NCBI GenBank assembly: GCA_963575745.1
Contig: CAUYUJ010000914.1
Coordinates: forward strand, 481,088-545,087
Direction: 5' to 3'
DNA from: Prorocentrum cordatum
Lineage: Eukaryota > Sar > Dinophyceae > Prorocentrales > Prorocentraceae
DNA length: 64,000 bases
Below the pieces are notes generated by a model, which saw only the letters and a list, made by a program, of their open reading frames with translations, had not been told where the DNA came from and did no database searches. The position numbers were made by a program, and so were the translations under genes. This document shows positions 9,434 through 22,133 of the stretch, one piece after another. How positions within the stretch are numbered: position 1 is the stretch's first letter; each line of letters opens with the position of its first letter.

Positions 9434-12400
9434 ATGCCAGCTCGGGCGGCGTTCTCCAATGTCGTGGTGCTGGCCGCAGCCCTCGGCAAGCATATAGAGC
9501 CTGATAAACCGACGTTTATCAAGGCCCACCTCCTTCTCCTTTCCCCTCTCCCTCCTCCTCCTCTTCCTCCTCTTCCTCCCTCCTCCCTTCTCCCTCCTCC
9601 CTCTGCCTCCGCCCTCCTCCCCCCTCCCTCCTCCCTCCTCCTCCCCCCTCTTCCCCTCCCCCGTCCCCCTCCTCCTCCTCGCGCCCCGCCCTCCTCCTCC
9701 CCCTCCTGTTCCTCCTCCTCCTCCTCGCCCCGATCCAGCTAGGCCATGGACGGGAAGGCGAAGGACAAGCAGGCAGCGATCATGAAGAAGCATCAGCTCT
9801 TCAGAGACGTCATCGAGGCGCGGGATCGGGGAAGGAGGGGATGCGAGGCAGTGGACAGAACGAGGCTGGAGAGGCATGGAGCGAGGAGGGGGCAGGGGAG
9901 GACGTAATGGCGCAATGGAGGACATGAGCCCGACTTGCCAGGCGACAAACGGGAACCTGTACTTCATAGACGGGGTGGTGGAGAACGCCCTGGCCAAAGC
10001 TCACAAGGACTTGGGGGTCAAGGCTACCCGGGGTCCACTCCACCTCGCCTCCTTTGCTCAGTCCATCCCTCCCACTGCCTCCATGCCCTCTGCCCTGCAC
10101 CACCTCGAACTGGCTCTCCGCCCACTCGTGCTCTCACGCTCAGCGCGTCCATCCCCTGCCTTCTGCCCTCTGCCACGCCCCCCCCTTCGCCCGCCCCCAT
10201 CCAGCCGAAACGTCAAGCGCGGACTTCCCCTTCCCCTCGTTTCGACCCCTGCTTCGCGCCCGAGGAAGAAGGGGGGCAGAAAGATGGCGCAGGAGAGAAC
10301 GAGTTCAGTTGTTGGTGGGGAGGGCGGGGACAAGTCTGAAGTGAAGTGGGGCGACGCGTGAGTTTGGTTGCATGCACGCGCGCAGTGAGTCGCGGGGGTG
10401 GAAGGAGCCGCGAGAGATGGGGAGGTTGAAAGGGAAGGTGGATGAAGGAGAGGGCTGCCCAGGTAGCGAAGAAACACTTGCAAAGTTGGACATCTCAGAT
10501 GTCTGAGCGCCTCCAGATCGCCTTCAAAGAGATCCAAACCAAGAAGAGGACAAAAGTCACATGGGCTCTTGACCTCTTCCAGGCGCGCGCACTCCTTTCT
10601 TGCTCCTCCTGCATGGGTTCTTGCGCATTCCCTTCCCTCGTCTCGCCCCAGCTGTGCCCGCCATCCCCGTTCATCCCATTCATCCCCATCGCAGCGCGCG
10701 CCATTTCGATGCCCGACCCTTGCTCCCATGACCGTGCTCTTCATTCCCTGACCTCGCCTTTTTGCCCACCCCTCCCTCTCCCCATTCCATTGCAATGCGC
10801 CCCTTCCCCGACGCCAGGGCGCGCAGCAAGCAGAATCGCAACCAGACAGCTCGCCGCCACCCGGGGCTCAAGATGAGGTGGACGAGGGAGGAGACGCAGA
10901 AGGCGAAGGCGGCGGTGGAGACGGCGCAGGTGCTAGCCCAGGGGCCGACGAGGACGGGGCAGAAGAGGGCGGAGGAGACGAGGGCTGGAAAGCTGAGGAC
11001 GACGAGGAGGACGAGGAGGCAGCCGAAGGCGGAGAAGAGGAATGGCCCCGTGAGCACGACGCGGTTGTGGAACCCGACGCAGTCATGCAGGAGCCCGTTG
11101 CATTGAAGAAAGAGGATGCCGCCCGTGAGGATGAGAAAGCCGCCGCTGAGGATAAGAACGAGGATGCCGCTGATGAGGAAAAGGAAGCTAGCATCAGCAA
11201 AAAGCCAGCAGCCGTGCAGAAGCGACCATCGGGTTGCCAGGAGCTGCGGACAAGAATTCCTATCACATTCCTTCTCCTTTCGTCCTCCTGCCCCTCTCTC
11301 GAGATCCCCCCCTTCTTCTTCGCTTTCTCCTCGACCTTCCCCTGCCCCCCTTTCTCTTGCTACTGCGCGCCCCCGCCATCTTGAGCCCCCCCTGCCTCTC
11401 TCCTCTCCCCGCCGCCCCATGCAAGGAGATTCCCGCTGGTGATGAGGACGAGCCGCAATACGAGTACGGCTACGACACCGAGCTCCAACAGGCATGGAGA
11501 AAATTGCCTGGGCAGCTCAAGGACACCCGGCGGCGTCCCTCACTCTTCATCGCCTCGCTTGCCCCCGAACCATTGGCTCTTGCTGTCATCTCCCCTCTCC
11601 GCCCTGCCTCTGCTTTCCTCCGCCTTCCATCCTTCCCTCTCTGCGACGCCCCGCTCCTCCTTTGTCCCTCGTGCCCCTCGCCGCCCTCCCCCCTCATCAG
11701 CTCGCCCTTCAGGAGTACACGCACGTGATCTACAAAGAGGGCAGAGAATCCAACGCCACTCCTCTCGCCAGGTGGTTTGGGGCACATCGCGCATCTATTT
11801 CGCCCACCCCCAACTCTGGCCCGAAGCCATCCCTCGAGTCCTCCTTGAGCTATGCCACCTGACGCGTCGTTCCTATCAAGTCTCCCCCCGTTGCTGTGCC
11901 CACCCATTGTCGTTTAAGCATTGCGTCGCGAGGTGGTATGGCCAGCGCGAGTGGCACGACTGGTCCCTGAATCGGCACTTCGGTCTCCCGCCCCACCCGA
12001 TCGTTCTCCAGGACAAGAAGAAAATTGCCCCCATGAAGCGGCCAGCAGCAGACTCATCGACAGCGACGGCAGGAGCTGCAGATTCACCGACAGCAGGAGC
12101 AGGTTCAGCAGCAGATTCATCGACGGGGCCCGCACATGAGGAATCGCAGAGAGTGGAGACGTTGTGGAGCGTAAAGGACCCAACGGACCAACCAAATAGT
12201 TCGACCTGCCAATTCCAGACTCTCCTGGCCCTTCTCTCCTCTTTCTTCCTCCACCCCCCTACTCGATCCCTCCTCTTCCATCTCCTGGATGTTATCGATG
12301 TCCTCGTGCCCGGTACCTCTCTTTCTCTGTGTGCCCTGGTTACCGAATCCCCCTGCTCTCGATCCCCCCCCTCTCCTCCCCTTCGTCGCCCTCCTCTCGC

Positions 12401-13650
12401 TCTCAACCCGCAGGAGGGCGCGTGGAATCTCAAGATCAAGAGGAAGGCCAACAGGGGCCAGGCCTTGCTCTGCCTCGGGGACTTCAACGAATGGGACGCT
12501 CCACAGGCGACGCGACGGGCATCGGGGGACGCGGCAAGAAGAGGTAATGAGACAGAGGGCAGGATTCCCAATCGCCAATGGTACCAATCTCTCTCATTGG
12601 TCCGTTTCTCACATGCCTCTCCACACCTCCTTTGTCGTTCCAGCTGTGCCTTTCTCCCCCCGCTGTGCTCGCTTACTCCGACTGCTGCCGCCTCGCCTGC
12701 GCTCCCTTCCCACTCCCCGCGAAGGTGACGCAGGTGAACAGCAACAATTTCATTGGCGGCGAGAGGGAGGCTCACGGGTTGTTAGTAGATCTGGCGAAGA
12801 AGTACATGAAGGGGGATAGCCGCGCAGAGATCGAGTCCTACAAGAAGAACGCGATGATCACGATGGGGGCAAGGCTGGAGGGAGTTGGGACGTTTCCCCT
12901 TCGCCCTTCACCAGTTTACACTTTATCAATCCCCCCGATCTGTCCTCTCCCTGTTGTCTATTCCAGTTGCCTGGCATCAGGGGGGGGGCCCAGGAGGAGA
13001 GGAAGCAAAGGAAGTTGAGTGAGGAGAGGGGTAATACGTTGATCACTGCACCGATCGGCAAGCCTCCTCGCCATGTCAAGTTCCCCGAACCTCCATGTAT
13101 TTAGATCCATCTTAAGTCGCCCTCTGCCCTCAACCCTTCCTGGCCCCCCGCCTTCATCCTCTGCCCTAAGCCCTTCCTTCACCCTCTGCCCTCAACCCTA
13201 TATGCACCTTCACCCTCTGCCCTTCACCCTCGCAGGCGCGGAGGAGCAGGCAACGGCAAGGGCAAGAGCGAGGGAGAAGGCGTTGTGATGAAACGGCCAT
13301 CGGCTGCAGACGCATCGCCGATGAAACGGCCATCGGCTGCAGGCGCAGCACCGCCAGCAGCATCGCCGAAGCATCAGCAGCAGCTGGCATTGCCAGCGGC
13401 ATCACCGAAGCATCAGCAGCAGCCGGCATCGCCAGCGGCATCACCGAAGCATCATCAGCAGCAGCAGCAGCAGCAGCGGCAGCAGCTGGCATTGTCAGCA
13501 GCATCGCCGCCAGCAGCATCACCGAAGCTGCTGGCATCACCCTGTTCACCAATACCGAGGCTTGCAGGGGTAGACTCGCCATCCCTGGGGAAACGGAGGA
13601 AGGTCGTGGGCAAGATATCACCTGCGGCGTCCCCAGCGACAGCGCAGCAT

Positions 13651-13684
<34 letters not shown>

Positions 13685-13722
13685 TGGCAGCAGTGCCAGG
13701 CCTCCAGGCTCTCGGTCATTAA
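9434..13722 (+). CDS. Element gene 1: multi-exon KRPS/Gln-rich protein, function unknown
   Basis: I infer about eleven exons between pyrimidine-rich introns. Candidates: 9,434-9,523 (MPARAAFSNVVVLAAALGKH), about 9,743-9,826 (MDGKAKDKQAAIMKKHQLFR), 9,914-10,020 (NGNLYFIDGVVENALAKAHK), 10,438-10,580 (SERLQIAFKEIQTKKRTKV), 10,818-11,236 (acidic, ending KKPAAVQKRPSG), 11,427-11,518 (YEYGYDTELQQAWRKLPGQ), 11,708-11,771 (EYTHVIYKEGRESNATPLAR), 11,927-12,176 (WYGQREWHDWSLNRHFGL and KRPAADSS), 12,415-12,543, 12,725-12,865 (GGEREAHGLLVDLAKKYMKG) and 13,236-13,722 (repeats of PAASPKHQQQ, stop TAA). KRPA-type basic repeats suggest a nuclear or nucleic-acid-binding protein. The pattern resembles recurring uncharacterised dinoflagellate proteins as I recall them. 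Exon joins and the number of genes are uncertain. Confidence 0.5.
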
Positions 13723-14873
13723 ACCTGGGCGATTCCCGATCCCGACTCTTCGCCTTCCCATCCCACTCATTCCAGCCCACGCGTTCGTTCTGCACCCCCC
13801 CTGCGATCATACACAGGTTCCAACTTGGTCCCCGTGCCCGACTCCTGCGACTGACGGGGGCTTCTTTGCCAGCCCCCTGCGGTGAGTGAAGAGGGCTAGG
13901 GACGCGGGGCGGCGCGGCAGACAGGCCCTCCCTCTCATCATTCTCCTTTCCCGCCTCCTCCTCGCCATCGCCCCCTTCCCCTGCCCCATCTCATGTCTCA
14001 TTCCCCCCCCCCCGCCTCCTCCTCCTCCTACCCTCCTCCTCTTCCTCCTTCTCCTTCAATCTCGCTGAGGGGTCGAGGGGGGGCCTCTGAGCTCCATGGG
14101 ACAAGGCAGACAGGCATGCGGGTAGGCAGACAGGCATACAAGCGCGCAGGTTGGCAGACAGGCGGGCAGGCAGGCAGGCAAGCGCACGAGAAGACATGCA
14201 GGAAGACAGGCAGAACTGCAGCGAGGGGTGGAGGTCAGACAAGGGAGCGCGGCAAATCGTAGATGCTGGCTGCTTTGATTGTTTGATGTATTTTCACCGC
14301 GAAGATGCTTGATTGTTGCATGCATCCGCGCGCGATTGAAAACGTTCATCTCTTCAGATTGCGACCCCAACCGCGCTCCACCCTTCGACCCTGCCTAATC
14401 ACATCTCCCAGTGACTCTGGTACCATTCCGAGATGTGTCCCCCCTCTCGCTGTCCACGTTGTTCCCCTTGTTGTCTCTCACGCTCCTTGTTGCTTGCTTG
14501 GGCGAGCATGCAAGCAGCCTGATCACGAGGGGAAGCGAGATCTCGAGGAGGAGGAGGCGGCACGAGGGCTCTGATCTCATCTCTGGCCACCCCGAGCGGA
14601 TGTCTGCCCAGGCCTCTCCTTTTCGCCTTACCTCTCCCCCTCCCTCCCACACCTTCTCGCTTCTCTGTTTCGCCTCACCTTTCTCCCCCGCATCTTCGCC
14701 CCCCCCCTTTCGCCTCGCCTCCTCTTTCCTCCCTCCCTCCCTCACCTTTTCGCCTCCCCGCTCGTTGCCGACTCTTTCTCGACGCCTCGCACCCGCCCTT
14801 CCTCCTCGCAGCCGCGCGAAGGGCAAGGTGGGCGATCTCCCGAACTTCACTGAACTGTCCCGGGGCGGCCGCG
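13723..14873. other. Intergenic, pyrimidine-rich with a small GCAG repeat
   Basis: Mostly C/T-rich sequence. A short run of GCAGGCAGGCA-type repeats lies at about 14,100-14,215. No convincing exon is visible. The ORFs here are low-complexity frames. Confidence 0.5.
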
Positions 14874-15701
14874 ATGTCCAAGGCTGAGGACAAGACTTTC
14901 GAGGCGCGCGCTGCGGATGGCCCTCCTGAGTGGTTGATTGCTGGACGGACGGTCACGAAGCCTGCGATCAAGTAAATTTCTCGACTTCCTCTTTGGCTCT
15001 TCATTGCTCAACCCTCACTCTGGCATGCCGATCATCCTCCTCTTCCTCTTGCTCCTCCTCCTCCCCGCCCCTCCTCTTCCCCCTCTTCCTCGCTCGTTGT
15101 CTCTTCCATCCCAACGGCGCGCGCTCCCGCCAAGGACACCCGCAAGGCGATGCCGCAGAGCAACGCGCTGGCCCGCGCCCAGCCGAGTCGCCCACGCTGG
15201 TCGAGGAGGCGCGACTCTTGCCAATGTTCTTTTCCCCATCCACTTCTTCCACTTCTCCTTTTCCTCCGCCTCCTCCTCCTCCAACCGCAGTCTCAAGACG
15301 CGCCCACGGTCGCCGAGTGTGAGACGCAGCCGGCGAAGGCGGAGGAGCTTCAGGATCGACGGGGTTAACAGTATATTCACGTCGATCTCGGTCATGTCCA
15401 TGAGACTTGTTGGGCTCGTGCGCCGTCCAGGGACAGGAGGCCGCACGCGCGACTCCAAGGCCCATGGACTTGGCCAAGAACGGCGCGCAGATATTGTTGA
15501 CGCCTTTCAGGCCGCCAACAGCCTTGAACAGCGCGACTGGACGCCTGCTGACGTCTTGCCTCACTTGAGTGAGATCGAGAACCAGCTCAAGGTGATCTCG
15601 AACGGCGTGGCCTCTGAGGTGCCTCTCCCCTCCTCCTCCTCCTCCTCCTCCTCCTCCTCCTCCTCCTCCTCTCCTCCTCCTCCTCCTCTCTCCTCCTCCT
15701 C

Positions 15702-15739
<38 letters not shown>

Positions 15740-18456
15740 CTCTCGCAATTCCATTATGTATGTCTGAAGCCCATGATTCCCACCTGCCTCTTCATTTCCG
15801 TTGAGGTGCCCCCCGAGCTGCTGCGTGACGACGGCAGCTTCAAGGAGGAGAACCTTGACCCCAAGCTCATCAAGGAACGTCAAGAGTTGGAGGACCTTTT
15901 TCCTTGCTTAAATCACTCTCCTGGGCTTCGCGCGCATACATGTGAGATCGAGGGAAGGGTTGGCCACTTCAAACTCATTGGCAGCTGTCGCCTGCGCTGC
16001 TGTCGCCCCCCATCCTCCCTGCCCGCCTCGAAACAAAAGCTAGGTGCCCATGAACGTCTTTCAGTTGGAGCCTCTTGCTCAGAACCTCCCTCTTCCCCTT
16101 CTTGACCTCGTGGCGACACTGCTCCTGCTCCCCTCTGCTCTGCCCCCTCCGTTCGGCGTTGACGCTACGCGCCTCCCCCGTCTCCCCCGCCCCAGTCGCC
16201 CCTGCCATCCCCAGGGGCTGGCGCTCAACAACTTCAAGTTCTACGCGCAGAGCCTGCTTGGCGGCCGGTTCAAGAGGCATTCCAATTTTTGCGTTTTCTG
16301 AGCCTTCGCTCCCACACGTCTACCTCCCAACCTCATTCCCGCTCGCACCTGCAGGACTTCCTCCAAACGCTTTGCCAACTTATCCTCCGTTCCTTTTGGC
16401 TGTCATTCCTGGCGCTGAACTGCGAGGCGCTGAAACGTCGAGCAAAGGAGGGCGAGGATACAGGATGCATGTTAATTGATTGACTGGTAGATGGAGGTGC
16501 GCAGGCTTGGCCCCACGCACCAGTGGGCGGGGTGATTCAAAACCATATAGTAGGCAGGGAGATGGATGTCAATCTTGTTTTGCGCTGGGCCGCCTTCGCG
16601 GGAAAAAGGAAGGGCAAAAAGAATAATGATGGTGGCATGGCGAAGTAATGGGGGCGTCGCGCCCGCGCGCTCGCTCGTGTCTCCACGCCCACTCCTCTCC
16701 ACCTGCGCGCGATTAAACACCTTGGCCTGACAGGGGGTGCCAGTATATTGAAAAACACGACCCCGACCGTTTCGAGAAAGAGATCAAGGGCCAGAAAAAG
16801 AATTTCGCGCTGTCGTGGGCCAAAGAGAAATTCGCCACGTTCGAGAAGAGCCGTTCGTATGTTGAGAACAGCTCCTCAAAAAAGAAAGAATGGGCAGAGC
16901 TGCTGAACTTTGACGTCATCGTTCAACGCGAAGGCAGTTGACTCCCCCCCTCCTCCTCCTCATCCTCCGTCTCTCCCTACTCCTCCATCTCTTCTTCCAC
17001 TTCCTCCTCTGCATCTTCCTTCTCCTCCTCCTCCTCCTCATCCACCCCCCTCCTCATCAAACTCCTCCTCCTCCTCCTCAGCCATGCTCGCTCCATCCTC
17101 CGACTAGGCGGGCACCAGTCGGCGGCTGCGGTGCGCGGCGCCTACAATTATTGCGTGGAGGCGACCAAAGTGGGGTGGTTCCCTCGGCGCACAGAATGAG
17201 ACATGCTCACAAATTGAACTCCCACGCCGCCATGCCCCCTCAACGCTTCCGGGTCCGACACCCCTCTAGATGCGAGAGCCCCCCTCTATTGCCGCGAGCC
17301 TCCTCCTAGGTCCGAGAGCCCCCCCCCCCCCCTTCTGCTTCCGAGACTCTCCTCTTGCCGACCGCGCCTCTCGCACCCAGGTACAAATACAACAGCTGGA
17401 CCAAACGCGTGGAGTTCGTGTACCGCACCAAGGGCTGGGAGACTGTCTTCGAGAAAAAGTGGGAGACGCGCAAGACAGAGGCGCCCAGCAAGGGGGTGAG
17501 GGGATGATGATGTGGGGAAGAAGCAGGATGATGATGAGGAGGAGGAGGCAAGGAGGAGGAAGAGAAATGATGAGCGCATGGTTTTGGAGCAGCATGCATC
17601 ACGTCTTATCAATCGGAAGAGGGGCGATGGCAGATAACCCCGCGTATCCCGCGTTCCCATCCCGAAAATTCAATCCTTCTGGAGCGCGCTGCCCTTGTGT
17701 CACGACGCACCCCCCCGCGCAGGTTGGGCTCGTGCAGGACCAGAGCGCGGTGACGAGTGGCGCTGCTGAGGCTTGGGGGGATCTGATTGCTGCAAGTCTA
17801 AGCTGGATGTCCACTCTATCTTGCATTCCCCTGCTCACTCCAATCTTCACCGTCGCCACCTCACTCTGCCCTCGCCCTCGAGCCCCTCGCCCACCTCGAG
17901 TCCCTTTACCTGGCACGCCACCTTGCCCCATAGCCCACTCAGAATCCCTCCATCAATTTATCTCGCACCCTCAGGGTGATTATTGTTCAGATGCCACGTG
18001 GTCCACGTCCCAGGGCATCACCTATTCCGACCTATGCTAGCGGTTACTCCCCTGGCGGCTCCGAAGTGACAGCGCAATCGGCAACGATTGTTGGTGGCCC
18101 TCCATGGGGCCCCGGGACCTTCGACAACGACGACAACCCAGCTTTCGTCAGCAACGACGGGCGCGAAATCGCAGTGGTGGAGACTGTCGATATCTCTCCC
18201 AATTCTTCCCTTGCCTCCATTATCCGTCTCTGCTCCTTCTCCCCCAGTTCTCCCCTGGCCTCCACTCCCCAGGCTTCGCCGCTGACAGACATCGGGGTCG
18301 AGCAGGCGGTCAACGCAGCTGCAGCGCGGGCCGCGCTGGCCCCAGAGGCCCCAGACATGGCGCCGCCCAGGATCCCCAAGCCGACGCAGCAGCTGCGCAC
18401 AGCCCCAGCAGCAGCAGCAGCAGCCCCAGCAGCGCCACCAGCAGTGCAGCGCCCAC

Positions 18457-18491
<35 letters not shown>

Positions 18492-20535
18492 CAGACGAAG
18501 CCAGCAGGATCGGCAGCAGCAGCGGCAAACACGCCAGTGCAGGCCACGGCAGCAGCAGCGGCAGCCACGCCAGTGCAGGCCACGGCAGCAGCAGGAGATA
18601 CGCCAGCGAAGGCCAGGGCGACAGCAGCAGCAGCAGCATCAGGAGAGAGTACGCCAGTGAGGCCGAAGGCAGCAGCAGTCATCACTGTGGAGGCAACACC
18701 AGAGGCGCAGTCAGCGGCGGCGGCAGAGCCCGGGACAGAGGGAACTGGCGAGACCGAGACGCCGCCAAAACAGGTGGCCGCGCAGCCGAAGAGGAGGGCA
18801 TCAGCAGGGAAAGCAAAGGTATCAGGGCTACCAGGGAAGCGCAAGTTCAAGCACTTTGAGGATGAGGACAGCGAGGAGGAGAAGAAATCCAAGCAGCAGA
18901 AGCTCTCTTGGTGTTTAACCACTTCTCATTGTTGTTCACCTTCCTCCATCCTCTTCCTCATCCTCGTCCTCCTCGGACATCGTCGTTCTCGCGTCGGGCC
19001 CTTTGCTTCGACCCTTCTGCCCTCCCTCCTAAACCACGCGGTTCGCCCCGCGTTCTTCCTTTGCCGCGGCGTTCATTCCCAGCCCATTGCCCCTGCCGGT
19101 TACTCTTCTTTATATGTATATATATATATATGTTTGTATCTCTCCTCTCACTTTCTCTCTCTCTCTCTCTTTTTCTCTCGCTCGCTCGCTCGCTCGCTCG
19201 ATTGTTCGCCCTCTGTGCCTCGCTCTTTCTGGCCCAGGCTCAACGCAGCCAAGTTAGTCGTCGATGCGTACAAGGCGTCGAAGAGCACGGGCGAGAGCAT
19301 CCTGAAGATGATCAACGACAGCAGCGACAAAGTCTGGGCGACGATATCACATGTCGTTGGTCGGTGGGATCGCAGCGAGCATGGGGGAAGGGGGAGAGGG
19401 GGGAAAAGGAGGCTGATGAGGAGGACAGGGGGGGAGGAGGAGGAGGAGGAGGAGGAGGAGGAGGAGGAGGAGGAGGAGGAGGAGGAAGAGGAGGAGGGGG
19501 AGGAGGAGGAGGAGGAGGAGGAGGAGGAGGAGGAGGGGGAGGAAGCTGGGAGAAGGAAGGAGGATGAGGAGGACACGGGGGAGGAGGGCAGGGGGGATGA
19601 GTTGGTGGGAGGAGGAGGAAGGAGGGAGAAAGAAGGAGGGAGGAGGGATGAGGAAGTAGCGATCCCCCCCTGGCCCTTCCCCCCTCCCGCCCGCGCCCTT
19701 CGAGGCGAGCTTCCGGGGGTCCTCTGAGCAGGCCAGCCTGCGCAAGATCGTGGACAGGCTGTCGGACACAGTGAAGGGCGACGAATTCCTCACGCAATAT
19801 TGCTCCCTTGGGGAGCAGTTCGTGGAGGAACGCGCGCCCTTCCTTGATGCCTCTGATCTTCCGAGCGCCCCGCCCTCTTCCCCTCGCTGCTCGCCTGCCC
19901 TCCTGCTCGCAACGTGCACTTCTCCACCCCCCCCCCCCCGGGGGAGGGGGCGGAGGAGGAGGAGCAGCAGGGAGAGGACGAGGAGGAGCAGGAGGACGGA
20001 GGGGGAGGAGGAGGAGGACGGAGGAGGAGGAGGAGGAGGAGGAAGGAGGAGGAGGAGGAGGAGGCAGGAGGAGGAGGGGAGAGGAGGAGGAGGAGGAGGG
20101 GGAGGAGGAGGAGGAGGAGGAGGAGGAGGAGGGGAGGAGGAGGAGGAGGAGGGGAGGGAGGAGGAGGAAGGAGGGGAGGAGGGAGGAGGAACGGGGAGGA
20201 GGGAGGGGAGGAGGAGGGGGAGGAGAGGAGGAGGAGGAGGAGGGAGGAGGAGAGGAAAAGGGGGAGGAGGAGGAGGAGAGGAGGAGGAGGAGGAGGAGGA
20301 GGAGGAGGAGGAGAGGAAGGAGGAGGGGGAGGAGGAGGAGGAGGAGGAGGAGGAGGGGAGGAGGGGGGGGGGAGGAGGCGAGGACATCTACATGAACAAG
20401 CGGGAGGCCTACTGGAAGGGGATCAACGAGGTCACGACCCTCGAGGCGCAAGTCGCCAAGCTCGAGACGATCAACCAGATGATCCAGCAGATGCGCTTGC
20501 TCAAGGAAGAGGGCATGGTGGTGGATGTGGACTAG
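14874..20535 (+). CDS. Element gene 2: multi-exon protein with KYNSWTKRVEF motif and C-terminal coiled coil
   Basis: Candidate exons include 14,874-14,970 (MSKAEDKTFEARAADGPPEW), 15,440-15,627 (RADIVDAFQAANSLEQRDW), 15,804-15,910, 16,739-16,933 (KKNFALSWAKEKFATFEKS), 17,108-17,177, 17,381-17,495 (YKYNSWTKRVEFVYRTKGW), 17,723-17,770, an Ala/Gln-rich exon with a basic-acidic nuclear-localisation-like end (PGKRKFKHFEDEDSEEEKK, about 18,840-18,900), 19,240-19,345, 19,712-19,855 and 20,386-20,535 (coiled coil, stop TAG). Three joins keep the frame exactly: intron 16,934-17,107 is GC-AG, and 17,178-17,380 and 17,496-17,722 are GT-AG. The order of these motifs fits a repeated dinoflagellate family that I recall. 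It has no known function. It could be two genes, since one frame reaches a stop near 18,040. Confidence 0.5.
19390..19711 (+). repeat. GGA-rich intron of gene 2
   Basis: Purine-only GAGGAGG tract between the exons ending KVWA and starting SFRGSSEQ. It generates spurious poly-Glu, poly-Gly and, on the other strand, poly-Ser frames. Confidence 0.85.
19936..20385 (+). repeat. GGA-rich intron of gene 2, second tract
   Basis: About 450 bp of near-pure GGA/GAG repeats between the exon ending EERAPFLD and the final coiled-coil exon. The purine strand is the sense strand, unlike most introns of the element, which are CT-rich on the sense strand. Confidence 0.85.
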
Positions 20536-20559
20536 GCCATTCGCGCGGCGTGTAGTTCG

Positions 20560-21071
20560 GTCAAGGAGCGCCCCCCCTGACCCCCACACTTCCCTTGCTC
20601 TCCTGAACGATGGAGATAAGAAAGATGAGGATGAGGAGACGAGGAGAAGGATGAGAAGGAAGAGGAGGACAATGAGAGGAGAGAGGAGAACGAGGAGGAG
20701 GAGGAGGAGGAGGAGGAGAATGAGGAGGGGGAGGAGGATGAGGTGGAGGTGGCGGAGGTGAAGGACGGGGAGGAGTCAGGAGCTGGAGGAGAGAGGTGGG
20801 AGGATTAGGTAGACGGAAGGGAGGGGGTGGAGGAGGGGGAGGAGGAGGAGGAGGAGGAGGAGGAGGAGGAGGAGGAGGAGGAAAAGGAGGGGGAGGAGCA
20901 GGATGAGGAGGAGAGGGTATGAATCTCGCGCGCGCCTGCCCGCATGCGGAGAAGCGGCTGCCGGTGCCCAGCGCGGCGCCAGCGACCGCATTTCTGCAGG
21001 CGCCGCGTTGCCGCGCGGGGGGCCGCGCGGAAGCGAGCGGGGGGGCGGCAGTGAGGCGGGAGGCGAGCACG
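20560..21071 (+). repeat. GGA-rich intergenic tract and GC-rich flank
   Basis: GAGGAGGAGG repeats to about 20,920, then a GC-rich stretch with GCGCGC runs. No gene is visible on either strand. Confidence 0.75.
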
Positions 21072-21865
21072 CTAGAAAACGCTAGATTACGCTAGATTCC
21101 GCTAGATTTCGCTAGATCGCGCCAGGGAGCGGGAAGCGGGCACGCTAGAAAACGCTAGAAAACGCTAGAAAACGCTAGAAAACGCTAGACAGCGCTAGAT
21201 CGCGCTAGATTCCGCTAGATTCCGCTAGATCCCGCTAGATCCCGCTAGATCCCCAAAATCAATAATGCGTCGGGAACATTCGCTTCACATTGTAAAACAC
21301 CACATGAAATGAACATCAATTTTGGCAACCCTGTAAATTAACAGGGATCGTGCAAGAAAAATGCGTCAGATCGTAAAACGCATGTGAAACACATGGTGCC
21401 AAAGGATCGACTACCAGAAACCCTGTGAAAAATCGATGTGCCATAGAGCCACATGCAACAATGCATGTAAAACACAATGAAAAAATGCGTCAGATGCAAA
21501 AACACTGTGAAAACACATGCAAAAAATGCGTCAGATGCAAAATCCCTGTGAAAACACAATGAAAACCAACCACGCTAGATTCCGCTAGATTCCGCTAGAT
21601 TCCGCTAGATTCCGCTAGACGCCGCTAGACGCCGCTAGATTGTCGCAGCAAGCGCTCCAAAGGGGCAGCTAGATTCCGCTAGATTCCGCTAGATTCCGCT
21701 AGATGCCGCTAGACGCCACTAGGCTGTCACGTCAAGCGCTCCAAGGGAGCCGCTAGATTCCGAGATGTCGCTAGACGTCCACGGCCACGGCCCAGAGGGG
21801 GCCGCTAGATCCTGCAAGGTTCTGCTAGACGCCCACGGCCAGCGCCCGGGGCCGCTAGATTCTGC
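21072..21865 (+). repeat. 11-bp CGCTAGATTCC tandem repeats
   Basis: Units of about 11 bp built on CGCTAGA with a variable end (TTACGCTAGATTCCGCTAG type). They occur at 21,072-21,255 and, in decaying form, at 21,570-21,865. Each unit carries the palindrome CTAG. The two halves flank the internal TGCGTCAGA block. Confidence 0.85.
21256..21570 (-). repeat. Internal copy of the subterminal GACGCATT block
   Basis: Contains AAAATGCGTCAGA at several points (21,359; 21,483; 21,527) separated by AAAACACATG-type words. This is the reverse complement of the TCTGACGCATTTT words at the element ends. It lies near the middle of the 25-kb element and splits its genes into two groups. Confidence 0.65.
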
Positions 21866-22133
21866 TAGATGCCGTCGACTGATCTCGCTGTGAAGGTCTA
21901 GAACTCACCCCATGCTCTGAACGTTTACCTGGATCGGCCCCCCACTCCTGGATCCTGCTTTCAAGCCCACGTCTTGCCACAAATCGGACAGTTCTCCCCC
22001 CCCATATCTCCCTGCGCTTGGACCCTGGATCCCCACGGCCCCCTCATCTCCGCCGGTTACCCCGAACGAGCTCTCATCCGTAGGAATTTAAGGCTCAGCC
22101 GCGCGAGCCTCAGCCACTGAGCTGTTTTGAGGC
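21866..22133. other. Unassigned interval upstream of gene 3
   Basis: Low-repeat, GC-rich sequence that may hold the promoter or a 5' exon of the following ORF. No motif is recognised. Confidence 0.35.

Noticed and set aside
19312-20589. Poly-Glu, poly-Gly, poly-Ser and poly-Pro proteins
   Set aside because: Translations of GGA/CTC microsatellite introns.
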